A stretch of 59,459 nucleotides of DNA from Polyangiaceae bacterium (GCA_029261965.1 JAJDAH010000375.1:1-59459), one strand, 5' to 3'; shown: positions 42,354 to 51,970, numbered from the stretch's first letter. Numbers and translations are program-made. Notes: generated from the sequence alone by a model not told the origin.

Positions 42354-43025
42354 ATGATCGATCTCTACACTTCCTCCACACCCAACGGCTGGAAAATCTC
42401 GGTGGCGCTCGAGGAGCTGAGCCTGGAATACAACGTGATTCCCATTCAGCTGAGCGAGAACGAGCAGAAAGAGGAGTCTTACCTCGCGATCAACCCCAAC
42501 GGTCGGATCCCGACCATCGTGGACCGGGACAACGACGATTTCGCGGTTTTCGAGTCAGGAGCCATCCTGGTCTACCTCGCCGAGAAGACCGGCAAGCTCA
42601 TGCCGAGCGACGTCAAGGGACGCTCCGTCGTGATGCAGTGGCTCATGTTTCAGATGGGCGGCATCGGCCCGATGATGGGACAAGCCAACGTCTTTTTCCG
42701 CTACGCGCCGGAGAAAATCGAATACGCCATCGGCCGGTACCAGCGCGAATGCCGACGGCTGTACGAGGTGCTCGACAAGCGCCTCACCGACAACGAGTTC
42801 TTGGCCGGCGACTACTCGATTGCAGACATCGCCAACTATTGCTGGGTGAGCACGTACCCGTGGTCGGGCACGAGCGTCGACGGGCTGACGAATCTGGAAC
42901 GTTGGTTGCACCAGATCGCGGAGCGTCCGGCGACGATCGAGGGACGCGCGGTGCCCGGCAAGGTCGACCTCGACAAGGTGGACAAAGAGACGTTCATCAA
43001 GGGCGCGCGGAACATGCTCGCCTGA
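42354..43025 (+). CDS. yfcG: Glutathione S-transferase, YfcG-like
   Basis: 223 residues from ATG 42354; the in-frame sequence back to 41301 is antisense to cls. N-terminal thioredoxin-like domain (1-85: [49 protein letters not shown]) and C-terminal helical domain ([34 protein letters not shown]). These match E. coli YfcG/YghU disulfide-bond reductases, which use two glutathione molecules rather than a catalytic Ser or Cys. It is divergent from cls (114-base gap) and convergent with the lipoprotein at 43063. Confidence 0.92.
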   Translation: MIDLYTSSTPNGWKISVALEELSLEYNVIPIQLSENEQKEESYLAINPNGRIPTIVDRDNDDFAVFESGAILVYLAEKTGKLMPSDVKGRSVVMQWLMFQMGGIGPMMGQANVFFRYAPEKIEYAIGRYQRECRRLYEVLDKRLTDNEFLAGDYSIADIANYCWVSTYPWSGTSVDGLTNLERWLHQIAERPATIEGRAVPGKVDLDKVDKETFIKGARNMLA

Positions 43026-43062
43026 ATCGGGCGACCGGCTACGGCGCGTTACTACTGGCTGC

Positions 43063-45642
43063 CTACTCGCTTCCCCACTGAACCGTCAGCCACCTGACCC
43101 GACCCTTGGCGTCGCGAGTCTGGTCGGCAAACAGCAAACCGTCTCCGACGACAGCCGGGGCGACTGACTGGTCTCCGGGGCCGACGGCCTTCCAGAGCAC
43201 TGTCGGGCTCGGCGCCGCACCACCGGGGGTCCACGTGAACGCGTGGAGCTCGGAGCGGCCTTCGATACCGGTAGAAAAAACGACGCGACAAGAACGACCC
43301 TGACAATCCACGCTCGCCGAGCGGGGTCGGCCGAGAGCCTTGACGTAGGTCGGCGCACCGACCTTGCCGTCGGAGCTCACGGTGGCGAGCCCAACGGCCG
43401 GCTCCGGTTCGCTTTCGACCCACGCAATGACCGCGCCCTCTTCCAAGACACCCAGCGCGGGGGAGTGCGAGTGCGCCGGAGTCGCCGCCACGCGAACCGC
43501 GGCGCCGATGGGAGTCGCCGTATTCGACGCCAAACGGGTGAAGTAGATGTCGGAGCGCCCGGGATCCGCCGAATCTCGGGAATCCGACCACGCCGTGAAG
43601 ACTTCCTTCCCTCGGGCCAGCATCGTGACCCCGGTCGCCCCGCCCTTCGTGCTGGTCACCCGCTGGTCCGCACCGGTTCGCGCGAGCAGACGGGTGACCT
43701 TCGCAGCATAGACTTCCGGATCACCATGCCGATCGTCGACCCAGCCGACGATCCAGCCGTCATCGCCGGAGTAGGCAGCGGCGACGTCGCTCACCTCGCC
43801 CTTGGATCGGGTGAGCATCTGTTGGCGACGTTTGGCGCCATCGTCGCCGAGCACGGTCACGAACACCTGGGGGATCTTTCGATCGACCGCGGTCCACGCC
43901 AGAAGCGTCTCTTTGTGTGCCGCGCCTCCGGGAGCGAGCGCCACGCCGCCGAGGGTCCGGGCGCGAAGCGAAATGGTTTGCGGCGTCGAGAACGTGCCGC
44001 CGGTCTTGTTCGAAGCCACTTGGACCAACGCCCGGAGCGGATCGAAGCGACCGTCCGGCGCTGGTTTCGTGCGCCTCACGTAGGGCGTCGTGTGATCGAA
44101 GAACGTAACCCACGCCGCGAGGGTGCTTTCTCCCATCTGCGCCGCGTCGACGTCAGACAAGGGATCGGTGGCGGCGATCGCCTCCATCTTCGATGCCCGC
44201 GGTGGCTTCGGCGCCACCACGCGTTCGGCCGCCGCGCGGTAGTGATTCGACTTGGCCTCGAGAGTGACCGCATAAACGGGCGCCGGAGCCGTCGCTTGGG
44301 CGGCGAGCGCGATGCACCCACTCGCCCGACACGTGAGGCCCCAAGACAGCTCGCTCGCGCCACCCAGCGCTGTCAGGAACATCGGCTCCGACGCGGCAAC
44401 ATCGAAATTTTCGTCGAGCTCGACGAAGGTAGGCAGCAGGTCAGCCTCGGCGCAGTCGGCGCCCCGCGCACAAACCCGCGCGAGGGTGAGCGCGGCGATG
44501 CCCGTTTTGGTCGCGGCCAGCTCCGGGAGCGTTCCGTCGTCGGACGCCATGCGGATGAGGCCCCGCCCTTCGCCAACGCTGCCGTCCTGAGCGATCTTGG
44601 CCACGGTGACGTCGCGCCCACCGGCGGCTCGCGCGCCCACATTTTCCCACGCGACGTACGCGGCGCCGCCGGCGACGGCGGGCACGAGCCGAATCAGCGC
44701 CTGCTCTCCGAGCGCATCCATCATCGGCGCTGCTGCCTTTTTGACGACGCCCTTCGAGTCGAGAACCGTGGAAAAAATGCGGGGCTCGATCCGTCGGTAG
44801 TCGCTCCACCCGACGACGATGTTTTCACCGATGCGCACCGCATCGAGGTCGAGCTCCGCCGTCGTCTCGTGGCTCAAGACGATCGGAGTACCTACGGGTT
44901 TTGCAGAGCCATCGAGCCGAAGCAGCTTGACCGGACCGGGCATGCCGGGGTCCTTGCCCGCCGTCACCGCCGCAATGGCCAAGCCCGAATCCGTCGCCAC
45001 CGCTTGCCATGCCCGAACATGGCGAAAGACCGGACCGGCGCCACCGACTTTGCTGCCACCGCTACCGAGCTCTGCAGCGTACACGTCGGCTCGATCTCCC
45101 TGCCGAACCGCCCACAGCGCGATTGCTCCACGGGACGTCGGCACCGACTCGACCCAGACCACGTCGTCGGGCGATTCGCTGAGTGCCGCGGGCTGGCCGA
45201 CGAGCTGCCCCCCGGTCCCGACCGTGAACGCCTCGACCGTTTGTCCACCGGAGGCCGGGCGGGTGAACATGACGGTGTACCCCGCGTTCGATCCCGAGCC
45301 GAACCCGCGAACGACGACGAGACCCACTTCGCTCGGAGCCTGGGTGACCGTCATCGGCTCCGCCGGCGCTGCCGAGCCAACCACGGCGGAAAACCATTGG
45401 CGCCGGTCGCCGACCACGGCCGCCCAGATCGCGACGGTCCCGCTGGGCCCGTCACCAAGATAAGGTCCGTAGGTGCCATCGGGCACGCTGCCGATGAGCA
45501 CGGCGTCCAACGCCGGCACGGTGCGCGCGGCGGGTGGCGCCGGCGGCGAAGGCGACGACGTCGGGGTCGTGGGCCCCGGCGCATCGGTCTTCGCCGGCGT
45601 GCAGGCTACCGCCAGCGCGACGGACCACACGAGTCGGCACAT
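43063..45642 (-). CDS. Large secreted lipoprotein, probable beta-propeller
   Basis: 859 residues from ATG 45642 (MCRLVWSVALAVACT); a GTG at 45651 is possible. Lipobox ALAVACTP, then a Pro/Ser/Thr linker. The body repeats short strand patterns with VxWxD or AWxD turns (VVGWSDYRR, AYVAWENVG, WIVGWVDDRHGD, VFTAWSDSRDS, VIAWVESEPEP) spaced 50-90 residues apart, as in the blades of sialidase-like propellers. No catalytic residues are identifiable. Such proteins are common in myxobacterial secretomes. It is divergent from the NtrY-like kinase (121-base gap). Confidence 0.8.
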   Translation of the reverse strand: MCRLVWSVALAVACTPAKTDAPGPTTPTSSPSPPAPPAARTVPALDAVLIGSVPDGTYGPYLGDGPSGTVAIWAAVVGDRRQWFSAVVGSAAPAEPMTVTQAPSEVGLVVVRGFGSGSNAGYTVMFTRPASGGQTVEAFTVGTGGQLVGQPAALSESPDDVVWVESVPTSRGAIALWAVRQGDRADVYAAELGSGGSKVGGAGPVFRHVRAWQAVATDSGLAIAAVTAGKDPGMPGPVKLLRLDGSAKPVGTPIVLSHETTAELDLDAVRIGENIVVGWSDYRRIEPRIFSTVLDSKGVVKKAAAPMMDALGEQALIRLVPAVAGGAAYVAWENVGARAAGGRDVTVAKIAQDGSVGEGRGLIRMASDDGTLPELAATKTGIAALTLARVCARGADCAEADLLPTFVELDENFDVAASEPMFLTALGGASELSWGLTCRASGCIALAAQATAPAPVYAVTLEAKSNHYRAAAERVVAPKPPRASKMEAIAATDPLSDVDAAQMGESTLAAWVTFFDHTTPYVRRTKPAPDGRFDPLRALVQVASNKTGGTFSTPQTISLRARTLGGVALAPGGAAHKETLLAWTAVDRKIPQVFVTVLGDDGAKRRQQMLTRSKGEVSDVAAAYSGDDGWIVGWVDDRHGDPEVYAAKVTRLLARTGADQRVTSTKGGATGVTMLARGKEVFTAWSDSRDSADPGRSDIYFTRLASNTATPIGAAVRVAATPAHSHSPALGVLEEGAVIAWVESEPEPAVGLATVSSDGKVGAPTYVKALGRPRSASVDCQGRSCRVVFSTGIEGRSELHAFTWTPGGAAPSPTVLWKAVGPGDQSVAPAVVGDGLLFADQTRDAKGRVRWLTVQWGSE

Positions 45643-45763
45643 TCTGCTCACGGGGGGACGGACCCTAGCAGGTTCGGCCAGCCGAGTCCGCCCTCGCTTC
45701 GAGGACGAAAAGCACTGCTCGGGCGCGTTAGGGCCATAGTCTGTAGCCTCGGGGTACCACGCC

Positions 45764-47434
45764 ATGACGCTCGCCCAGCGCTTCGCCGTCGCCATCGGCA
45801 TCGTGACCGTCGTCACGACTGTCGCGTTGAGCTTCGGCGTGCGCGAGGCTTGGCGTCGAACCGAAGCCGAGAGCTTCCGCAATCAGTTTCTCGGGGCGGT
45901 GGAGCGACTTGGCGACGTGCTCGCCACACAAAGCGTCGACCTGCAGCGCGAAGTGGAACCGCTCTGCACCGACGATCCGTTCGTCGACAGCGTGCTCGTC
46001 GACCTGCGCACGGGTGCGATTCGCGAGCGCCGGTTGTCCATCAGCCAACTGGTCCCCAAATTGATGAAAGGTCGCTCGCTCGACGAGCTCGTCTTGCTCA
46101 CCGGGCAAGGGGAGGTCCTTGGCGCCGGCGATCCGGGGCTCGTCGGCTCCCGACGGCCGAAGCTCGCCGCGAGGATCGCGGGACCTCAGAAGAAAGCGGT
46201 GCTGCGGTCGAGTGACGGTCCGCTCGCTCTCGAAGCCTTTTGCACGAGGAGCGAGCAGGACGCATCGGTCAGCGTGTACGCGGCCCGACACGTCGACGAG
46301 CTCTTGACGACCGTGGCGGCGGGCTCTGGCCTCACTCTGTCGTTGTCGGAGCCGTCGACGAGCCCCGACGCGATGGTGCACGTCGTAGAGCTGGCCGAGC
46401 TCGGCGGGGTGGCGGTCTATGCCACGCAATCTCGAATTCCTCTTCGCCGGGCTTTGAGGAAACTCGACACGACCGTTCTCGTCATCGGAGTGGGAACGTT
46501 CGGGTTGGCGTTGGTATTCGCGCTGTTGCTCAGCCGTGGGTTGGCCAGACCCATCGAACGCCTCGCGGCACAAGTCCGTGAAGTCGTCGCCGGCGAGCCG
46601 AAACCGGTGAAAGGCTCGGGGGGCCGCGAGCTCGTCGAGCTTTCCGTCGCGTTCAACAAGACGATTTCCGACTTGACGATCATGCGCAAGAGGCTGGCCG
46701 CCACCGAGCGCATCGCGGCTCGCCGAGAAATCGCCCGGCGCGTGGCCCACGAAATCAAGAACCCGCTGGCGCCGATTCAAGCGTCGGTCGAAACGCTCCG
46801 CCGACTTCGAGCGCGGGACGATCCGCGTTTCGACGAATACTTCGACGAGGCGACGCGAACCGTGCTCGAAGAAGTCGCGCGGATCGCGAACATCGTCACC
46901 GAGTTCACACGATTCGCCCGGTTGCCCCCGCCAAACCCGGCTTCCCTCGACCTGGTGGAAGTCGCGCGAAAGGTCGTCGGTCTGCACGCCGAAGGCGCCG
47001 CGAAGGTCACCCTCGACGTGAGCCAGTGCCCCACGATCCGCGCCGACGCCGACCAAATGGTGCAGGTGCTCACCAACCTCGTCCAGAACGCGATCGATGC
47101 GGCCGCTCAGAGCGATGAGCCGGAGGTCGTCGTCTCGGTTCAGCCCGAGGGGCGCGACCACGTCTCGGTTCGGGTTCGAGACAACGGTCCGGGCGTTTCA
47201 CCAGAGATGCGCGACCAGCTCTTCGAACCGTATGCCACCACCAAACCGGCCGGGACCGGGCTCGGGCTCGCCATCGTGCATCGAATCGTCGTCGAGCATG
47301 CCGGCGAGATCAGCTACGCGGACGCTCCGGCCGGGGGCGCGGAGTTCACAATCGTCATGCCGATCAGCGGACCTTCGCTCCTGCCCCAGGCACCGACCAG
47401 CACCCCGCTGACGGGCGGCGAAATGGCGAACTAG
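45764..47434 (+). CDS. Sensor histidine kinase, HAMP, NtrY-like
   Basis: 556 residues. N-terminal helix (about 8-26), a periplasmic sensor region (about 27-225), second helix (about 232-255), HAMP-like linker (about 255-305), phosphoacceptor helix with His in RVAHEIKNPLAPIQ (about 329), and HATPase_c (NLVQNAIDAA, DNGPGVS, GTGLGLAIVHRIV). The AHEIKNPL box and HAMP order match NtrY-type kinases that partner with sigma-54 activators; no NtrX-like gene is in the window. A sigma-54-like promoter lies about 2.6 kb downstream. Confidence 0.9.
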   Translation: MTLAQRFAVAIGIVTVVTTVALSFGVREAWRRTEAESFRNQFLGAVERLGDVLATQSVDLQREVEPLCTDDPFVDSVLVDLRTGAIRERRLSISQLVPKLMKGRSLDELVLLTGQGEVLGAGDPGLVGSRRPKLAARIAGPQKKAVLRSSDGPLALEAFCTRSEQDASVSVYAARHVDELLTTVAAGSGLTLSLSEPSTSPDAMVHVVELAELGGVAVYATQSRIPLRRALRKLDTTVLVIGVGTFGLALVFALLLSRGLARPIERLAAQVREVVAGEPKPVKGSGGRELVELSVAFNKTISDLTIMRKRLAATERIAARREIARRVAHEIKNPLAPIQASVETLRRLRARDDPRFDEYFDEATRTVLEEVARIANIVTEFTRFARLPPPNPASLDLVEVARKVVGLHAEGAAKVTLDVSQCPTIRADADQMVQVLTNLVQNAIDAAAQSDEPEVVVSVQPEGRDHVSVRVRDNGPGVSPEMRDQLFEPYATTKPAGTGLGLAIVHRIVVEHAGEISYADAPAGGAEFTIVMPISGPSLLPQAPTSTPLTGGEMAN

Positions 47435-47447
47435 AGCAAAAGCTCTA
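47432..47447 (+). terminator. Small hairpin at kinase stop codon
   Basis: TAGAGC (including the stop codon TAG), loop AAAA and GCTCTA form a 6-bp perfect stem. Too short to be certain as a terminator; it could also affect ribosome release or the downstream gene. Confidence 0.3.
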
Positions 47448-47496
47448 TGCCGGGGAGACTCTGAGGTCCTTGGCCGTAAGAAAGAACAACAAGGCC

Positions 47497-48156
47497 ATGA
47501 AAACTCCCCGATTCCCCAATTCGCTGCTCCTCGGCACCGCCGCCGCTCTCGCCCTCGCCAGCAACGCGTGCACCATCTACACGCACAGCGCCGGCGGCGC
47601 GCATCAGTTCAGCACCTCGCCGCCAGTGGGAGTCGCCTACGGCGCCCCGCACGGTCATGCGGCTCCTCGCGCACCGGGCCATGCTCCGGCGCCGGTAGCG
47701 GTGGCGAACGGCACGCGCGGGGCAGCGCCCGGCCACGTCGGCACCGCGCCGGCGACCCATGTTCGGCCGTATCCCGCACGACCCGTCGCCACTCCGGTGG
47801 GACGAACGACAAAAACACCCCCGCGCTTCGCCAACGCGTCGCACACGGTGCGCCCGAACCCGGCAGCCACACGACCGCCGACGGGGATCCGACCCAACGT
47901 CCCCGCAGGACGACCAGCCCCTCCACGGGTGACGGCGCGTCCCATGCCGCCCAAGGGCATCAAACCCGCCCCCACCAAGCCGCGCCCCACGACCACGCCT
48001 ACCGGCCCAACCACAGTCGCGACGAAGGCGGCGAAGCGGGGCTCGAAGGACCCGTGGCTGGTTTGGACCAATCCTCAGAAGAGCGGAAAGGCCCCTACCA
48101 AGCCGAACCGAGTCCGCCGCCACCCGTCGGCGATGAAAGCCGCCCCCAAAAAGTAG
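47497..48156 (+). CDS. Pro/Ala/Thr-rich lipoprotein, unknown
   Basis: 219 residues from ATG 47497 (MKTPRFPNSLLLG); TTG 47470 is possible. Signal with lipobox ALASNACTIY. The mature part is low-complexity, rich in Pro, Ala, Thr, His and Arg (GHAAPRAPGHAPAPV, TTTPTGPTTVATKAAKRG), with a single short ordered-looking segment (SKDPWLVWTNPQKSG), and ends basic. No domain is recognised. Possibly periplasmic or cell-wall associated. It follows the NtrY-like kinase by 62 bases. Confidence 0.7.
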   Translation: MKTPRFPNSLLLGTAAALALASNACTIYTHSAGGAHQFSTSPPVGVAYGAPHGHAAPRAPGHAPAPVAVANGTRGAAPGHVGTAPATHVRPYPARPVATPVGRTTKTPPRFANASHTVRPNPAATRPPTGIRPNVPAGRPAPPRVTARPMPPKGIKPAPTKPRPTTTPTGPTTVATKAAKRGSKDPWLVWTNPQKSGKAPTKPNRVRRHPSAMKAAPKK

Positions 48157-48323
48157 GGCTTTTATAAGCTGCCCGACGAGAACCGCCCCGCTCGGCCAAG
48201 CTGAGCGAGGGCGAGTCCGGGCTTGTTAGCGGCGCGTACCCCCAATACTCTCGGGGACTCGCGCGGTTAGGCGAAACTTCGCTGGCCGCGGTGCTCGACC
48301 TAGGTTCAGCGCCTTTCGCCAAG

Positions 48324-49934
48324 ATGAGCAACCCCTCCCAGCGCCAGCTCGCCCTGATGGGGGTCATTGCGGCGGCGGCCATCGTGGCGTTCGTGGCCAA
48401 GCTCGATCCGCCGTGGGTCGGTGCTGCCCTGGTCGCAGTCTTCGGCCTCGTCGCCGTCTACCTCGCGGGCAGCGGTGCGTCGGAGACGCATTCGGATGCC
48501 TTGGCCGAGGCCGCGCGCAACGCCGCCGAGGGCCAGTCGTCAACCGTGCCCGCGGACGCAAACGAAACGACGCGGCGCGCATTCGAAGCCCTGAACGAGG
48601 TGGCCGACCGGGTAGAGGAGCACCGAGCCAGAGACGACGAGCGGGGCACTGAAGCCGACGCGGCCAGCAAAGGTGTCACCGACAGCTTGCGCATGCTGAC
48701 CGATGGAGTCTCGGCCCAGATCGATTCGAGTCAGCAGACGGCAGCGTTCGTCAAAGAGATGAGCGCGTCCTTGCACGACATCGCCCAACACGTCGAAGTG
48801 CTCGCCGCGAGCGCGGAGGAGAGCAGCTCCTCGATTCTCGAGATGACGGCGACCAACGACGAGGTCGCCGACAACATCGGCGAGCTGGCATCGAGCGTGC
48901 GGGAAACCGTCGCCTCCATCGAAGAGATGGCGTTCTCGATCAAAGAAGTCGCCAAGAACGTCGACGCCCTCTCGCTGACCGCCGAGGAAACCAGCTCGAG
49001 CATGAACGAGATGGACGTCTCCATCGACCAAGTGCAGTCGAACGCCAACGAGACCGCGCGTTTGAGCGAAGAGGTCGCCCAAGACGCCGAGCGCGGCGCC
49101 GAGTCGATTCTCAAGACGATCGGGGAAATCTACCGGATCAAGGAGAGCAGCCAGGAGGCCGTCGCGGTCATCTCGAACCTCGGCAGCCGAATCGATGCCA
49201 TCGGACAGATTCTGAACGTCATCGACGAGGTTGCCGAGCAAACGAACCTGCTCGCGCTGAACGCCGCCATCATCGCCGCCCAAGCGGGTGAGCACGGCAA
49301 GGGGTTCGCCGTCGTCGCGGACGAAATCAAGGATCTAGCCGAGCGTGCCGGAGCGAGCACGAAGGAGATTGCGGATCTCATCAAGACGATTCAGGCCGAG
49401 AGTCGCAATGCGATCCAAGCGGTGGAGCGGGGGGCGCAGAACGTCGACCGAGGCGTCGAGGTCTCGAACGAGGCCGAGCGCGCGTTGAAGAAGATCCTCG
49501 AAAGCTCCCAGAAGAGCACGAACATGGTTCGAGCCATCGCCCGGGCCACCGTCGAGCAGGCGAAGGGCAGCAAACAGGTCACCGACGCCATCGGCCGCAT
49601 CGCCGAAACCGTTCAACAAATCGCCGCGGCGACCGCCCAACAAGCCCGCGGCTCCGAGCTCATCATGAAGAGCGGCGAAAAGATGCGCGCCATCAGCCAA
49701 CAAGTCGAGCGCAGCAGCCAAGAGCAGGCGCGGGGCGGCCGCCAGATCACTCAGTCGATCGAAAACATCAGCAACATGGTGAACCAGTTGAACGCCTCGC
49801 AGCGCGCGCAAACGCGCGGCACCGAGCAAGCGCTGGCCGCCGCCGGCCGTCTCGAAGAGGGCGCGCGCGAGCAGGACGGAGCGCTGCAATCGCTCATCAC
49901 GAGCGCCGAACGGCTGCGGCGCGCCGCAGACTGA
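48324..49934 (+). CDS. Methyl-accepting chemotaxis protein without periplasmic domain
   Basis: 536 residues from ATG 48324 ([13 protein letters not shown]). Two membrane helices (about 8-25 and 30-48) joined by a 5-residue loop leave no periplasmic sensor. The rest is a long coiled-coil with the MCP signalling hairpin: [42 protein letters not shown] (about 305-345), flanked by Glu/Gln-rich methylation helices. In most MCPs the tip reads NAAIEAARAGE; here I and Q replace E and R. It probably senses cytoplasmic or membrane signals. No che genes are in the window. Confidence 0.92.
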   Translation: MSNPSQRQLALMGVIAAAAIVAFVAKLDPPWVGAALVAVFGLVAVYLAGSGASETHSDALAEAARNAAEGQSSTVPADANETTRRAFEALNEVADRVEEHRARDDERGTEADAASKGVTDSLRMLTDGVSAQIDSSQQTAAFVKEMSASLHDIAQHVEVLAASAEESSSSILEMTATNDEVADNIGELASSVRETVASIEEMAFSIKEVAKNVDALSLTAEETSSSMNEMDVSIDQVQSNANETARLSEEVAQDAERGAESILKTIGEIYRIKESSQEAVAVISNLGSRIDAIGQILNVIDEVAEQTNLLALNAAIIAAQAGEHGKGFAVVADEIKDLAERAGASTKEIADLIKTIQAESRNAIQAVERGAQNVDRGVEVSNEAERALKKILESSQKSTNMVRAIARATVEQAKGSKQVTDAIGRIAETVQQIAAATAQQARGSELIMKSGEKMRAISQQVERSSQEQARGGRQITQSIENISNMVNQLNASQRAQTRGTEQALAAAGRLEEGAREQDGALQSLITSAERLRRAAD

Positions 49935-49994
49935 CCGCCGGGGCGCGATGGGTCGGCGCCCAGTGATGTCGGGCTTTGTGCCAGACTGGCCCAG

Positions 49995-50015
49995 CGCGAG
50001 GTCCCCAACCTCGCG
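49995..50015. promoter_or_regulatory. Inverted repeat upstream of sigma-54-like promoter
   Basis: CGCGAGGT (49995-50002) and its perfect reverse complement ACCTCGCG (50008-50015) flank CCCCA. It lies 61 bases after the MCP stop and 21 bases before the -24 element, so it may be an activator-binding site or the MCP terminator (the following bases are AAATCT). Confidence 0.45.
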
Positions 50016-50035
50016 AAATCTGTACGCCAGGCGCG

Positions 50036-50050
50036 TGGCACGCTTCCTGC
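50036..50050 (+). promoter_or_regulatory. Sigma-54-type -24/-12 promoter
   Basis: TGGCACGcttcCTGC matches TGGCACGnnnnTTGC at ten of eleven defined positions, with the GG and GC pairs exactly 10 bases apart. Transcription would start near 50062, leaving a 44-base leader with a GGGAGG ribosome site before ATG 50106. Confidence 0.65.
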
Positions 50051-50105
50051 GATGACATGATTCCAACGACGCGCGGTTGATCGCCTGCCGCGGGAGGATG
50101 CGACC

Positions 50106-50975
50106 ATGACGACCTTGCGAACGAACCCTTTGACGCGAGCGGCAGGCTACACGCTCGCCTTTGCGATGATGGCGGCCGTGGCGCAGGCCTGCGGTGGCCA
50201 GAGCTTCGGTGACGGTGATTCCGACGGCAGTGGTGGGTCGGCAGGTAGCACGGGCGGTGCGCCGGCAAGCGGCGGCTCCACGGCAACGGGCGGAGGCCCT
50301 GCGGCTGGCGGAGGCCCTGCGACTGGCGGTGGCCCCGGCAGTGGTGGCAGCTCGAACACCGGCGGTGGTCCGGGCAGCGGTGGAAGCGGCGCGACTGGTG
50401 GCGGAACCGGCGGCGTGCCCTGCGGTCCGGTCACGTGCGAAGCCGGTCGCATTTGCTGCGACGACGCTTGTGGGATCTGCGGAACGAGCAACGCTTGCCC
50501 GAACATCGCGTGTGTGCCGCCGCCGGACGGCGGCCCACTTGGGATCCCGTGCGGACCAGCGATTTGCTCGCCGGGCGAGGTTTGTTGCAACGAAAACTGC
50601 GGCATCTGCGCGCTCCCCAACCAGGGGTGCCCCACCATTGGTTGCCCGCCTCCGCCGGTGGACGCCGGCGGACCCGGGGGAGGGTTTTGCGGTCGCGACA
50701 TCTGCCAGCCGGGCGAGTTCTGTTGCGATCAGAACTGTGGACTCTGCGCGCCCATCGGTGGCGGTTGCCCCGACATTTTCTGCCCGCCGGCATGCGATCC
50801 TATGGATGCGCGCGGAGTCGGAGCGTGCGCCGCGTTTTTCGGCTACTCGTGGAACGGCAGTGGCTGCGTCGGAATCGGCGGATGCGATTGCGCCGGACAG
50901 GATTGCGGCCAGCTCTTCACGAGTGAAGAGCACTGTCGCGTTGCTCAGGCCGGCTGTTTCGTGCCGCCGGGCTGA
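50106..50975 (+). CDS. Gly-linker lipoprotein with three Cys-rich repeats
   Basis: 289 residues, ribosome site GGGAGG 8 bases before ATG. Lipobox AVAQACGG, a Gly/Ser/Thr linker (about 35-103), then three similar modules beginning CGPVTCEAGRICC, CGPAICSPGEVCC and CGRDICQPGEFCC, each with CGIC or CGLC and a closing CP..xCPP, and a C-terminal domain with paired Cys (CAAFFGYSWNGSGCVG). The Cys spacing suggests disulfide-bonded surface modules. The gene is behind a sigma-54-like promoter, hinting at starvation or developmental control. Function unknown. Confidence 0.87.
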   Translation: MTTLRTNPLTRAAGYTLAFAMMAAVAQACGGQSFGDGDSDGSGGSAGSTGGAPASGGSTATGGGPAAGGGPATGGGPGSGGSSNTGGGPGSGGSGATGGGTGGVPCGPVTCEAGRICCDDACGICGTSNACPNIACVPPPDGGPLGIPCGPAICSPGEVCCNENCGICALPNQGCPTIGCPPPPVDAGGPGGGFCGRDICQPGEFCCDQNCGLCAPIGGGCPDIFCPPACDPMDARGVGACAAFFGYSWNGSGCVGIGGCDCAGQDCGQLFTSEEHCRVAQAGCFVPPG

Positions 50976-50999
50976 ATCCCGGAGGGCTACTTGACCGTC

Positions 51000-51752
51000 C
51001 TAGAGGGAACAGGAGCCGGCCAGTGGGACGGCGTCTGCGACGAGCCGCTCACTGGTGGGGACGAAGGGGGCGCCCGTCGCAAAACCGAGCGTCATGTCGA
51101 ACGTCGCCGATACGGGAAAAACGCCGCTGTCGCCAAAGTCGAACCTCAACGTACCGGTTGCGGATGTGGCGTCCGCGTTGCCGGGTCCCGGACTGGGGAA
51201 CGACGCGCAGGCCGCCGCACCATCGAAGACGCGCGCCGACTCGACCGCCCAATCCGTCGGCGTGCTCACCGCGAACGCCGGGTTTCCCCCACCCTGAAAA
51301 ACCAGCGTGACGGTCGAGCAGACGTCGCGCGTAGTGTCCGCTTTGGTGACAGCAACGCGGATTAGACCCGTCGGCACGTCGCAGAAACCATAGAGCACCG
51401 AGCCGCCGTCTCCGCCGGCGCCCGCGACACCACCGGTGCCACCGCCGCCCGCACCAGCACCACCGCCCGCACCACCGCCGCCGCCGGTTCCCGGTCCGCC
51501 CCCGCTACCGCCACCGCCGGATCCCGATCCGCCAGCGGTGCCTCCGCGGCCACCTGCGCCGGATGCGCCGCCGCCCGACCCCCCGCTACCGCCGGAACCC
51601 GGGCCCCCACCGGTCGCCGCCCCACCGCTACCCGTGGCGCCAGCCATGCCCCCCGTCGCTCCGCCCGCATCCACCGTGCCAGTGGAGCCGCCCGTGGAAC
51701 TTCCGCATGCGGTCGCGAGCATCAGCGACAGCGCCCCGAGCGCTCGGCGCAT
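51000..51752 (-). CDS. Gly-rich-linker lipoprotein, coupled to EF-hand gene
   Basis: 250 residues from ATG 51752 (MRRALGALSLMLATACGS); the start overlaps the EF-hand stop by one base (TGATG), so translation is coupled. Lipobox ATACGSS, then about 100 residues of Gly/Ala/Ser/Thr (GGGGAGGGAGAGGGG), then a 120-residue beta-rich domain with Cys at CDVPTGLIRVAV, CSTVTLVF, CASFPSPGPG and a final Cys. The terminal domain has no recognised family. Likely secreted and outer-membrane-anchored. It is convergent with the Cys-repeat lipoprotein (24-base gap). Confidence 0.82.
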   Translation of the reverse strand: MRRALGALSLMLATACGSSTGGSTGTVDAGGATGGMAGATGSGGAATGGGPGSGGSGGSGGGASGAGGRGGTAGGSGSGGGGSGGGPGTGGGGGAGGGAGAGGGGTGGVAGAGGDGGSVLYGFCDVPTGLIRVAVTKADTTRDVCSTVTLVFQGGGNPAFAVSTPTDWAVESARVFDGAAACASFPSPGPGNADATSATGTLRFDFGDSGVFPVSATFDMTLGFATGAPFVPTSERLVADAVPLAGSCSL

Positions 51753-51970
51753 CACTGGCTCGACCACCACTGGCAAAACTCACCGAAATCAATCTGACCA
51801 CTGGCATCGATGTCGATGGCGCTGAACGCCACCTGAACCTGCTCCGCGGTCAACCGAACGCCGATCGCCACGAGCAGTTGTCCGAACTCGGCCTGATCGA
51901 TGGCCCCGTTCGAGTCGGCGTCGAACCGTTGGAAGTGGGCGCGCAGCTCGCCCCGCTTGGCTTCGTCCAT
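51752..51970 (-). CDS. Two EF-hand calcium-binding protein
   Basis: 72 residues from ATG 51970 (MDEAKRGELRAHFQRF); ATG 52006 is an in-frame alternative. Two complete 12-residue EF-hand loops: DADSNGAIDQAE (17-28) and DIDASGQIDFGE (53-64), each with acidic residues at positions 1, 3 and 12 and Gly at 6, separated by helices as in calmodulin lobes. No signal peptide, so cytoplasmic. It should bind two calcium ions cooperatively. Its stop overlaps the lipoprotein start (TGATG). Confidence 0.9.
   Translation of the reverse strand: MDEAKRGELRAHFQRFDADSNGAIDQAEFGQLLVAIGVRLTAEQVQVAFSAIDIDASGQIDFGEFCQWWSSQ

Noticed and set aside
43243-46215. A 990-codon open frame on the plus strand
   Set aside because: Antisense to the lipoprotein at 43063 and crossing the kinase; Arg/Gly-rich translation without domains.
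49335-50933. A 532-codon open frame on the minus strand
   Set aside because: Covers the MCP and the Cys-repeat lipoprotein in antisense; no start signal or domain.
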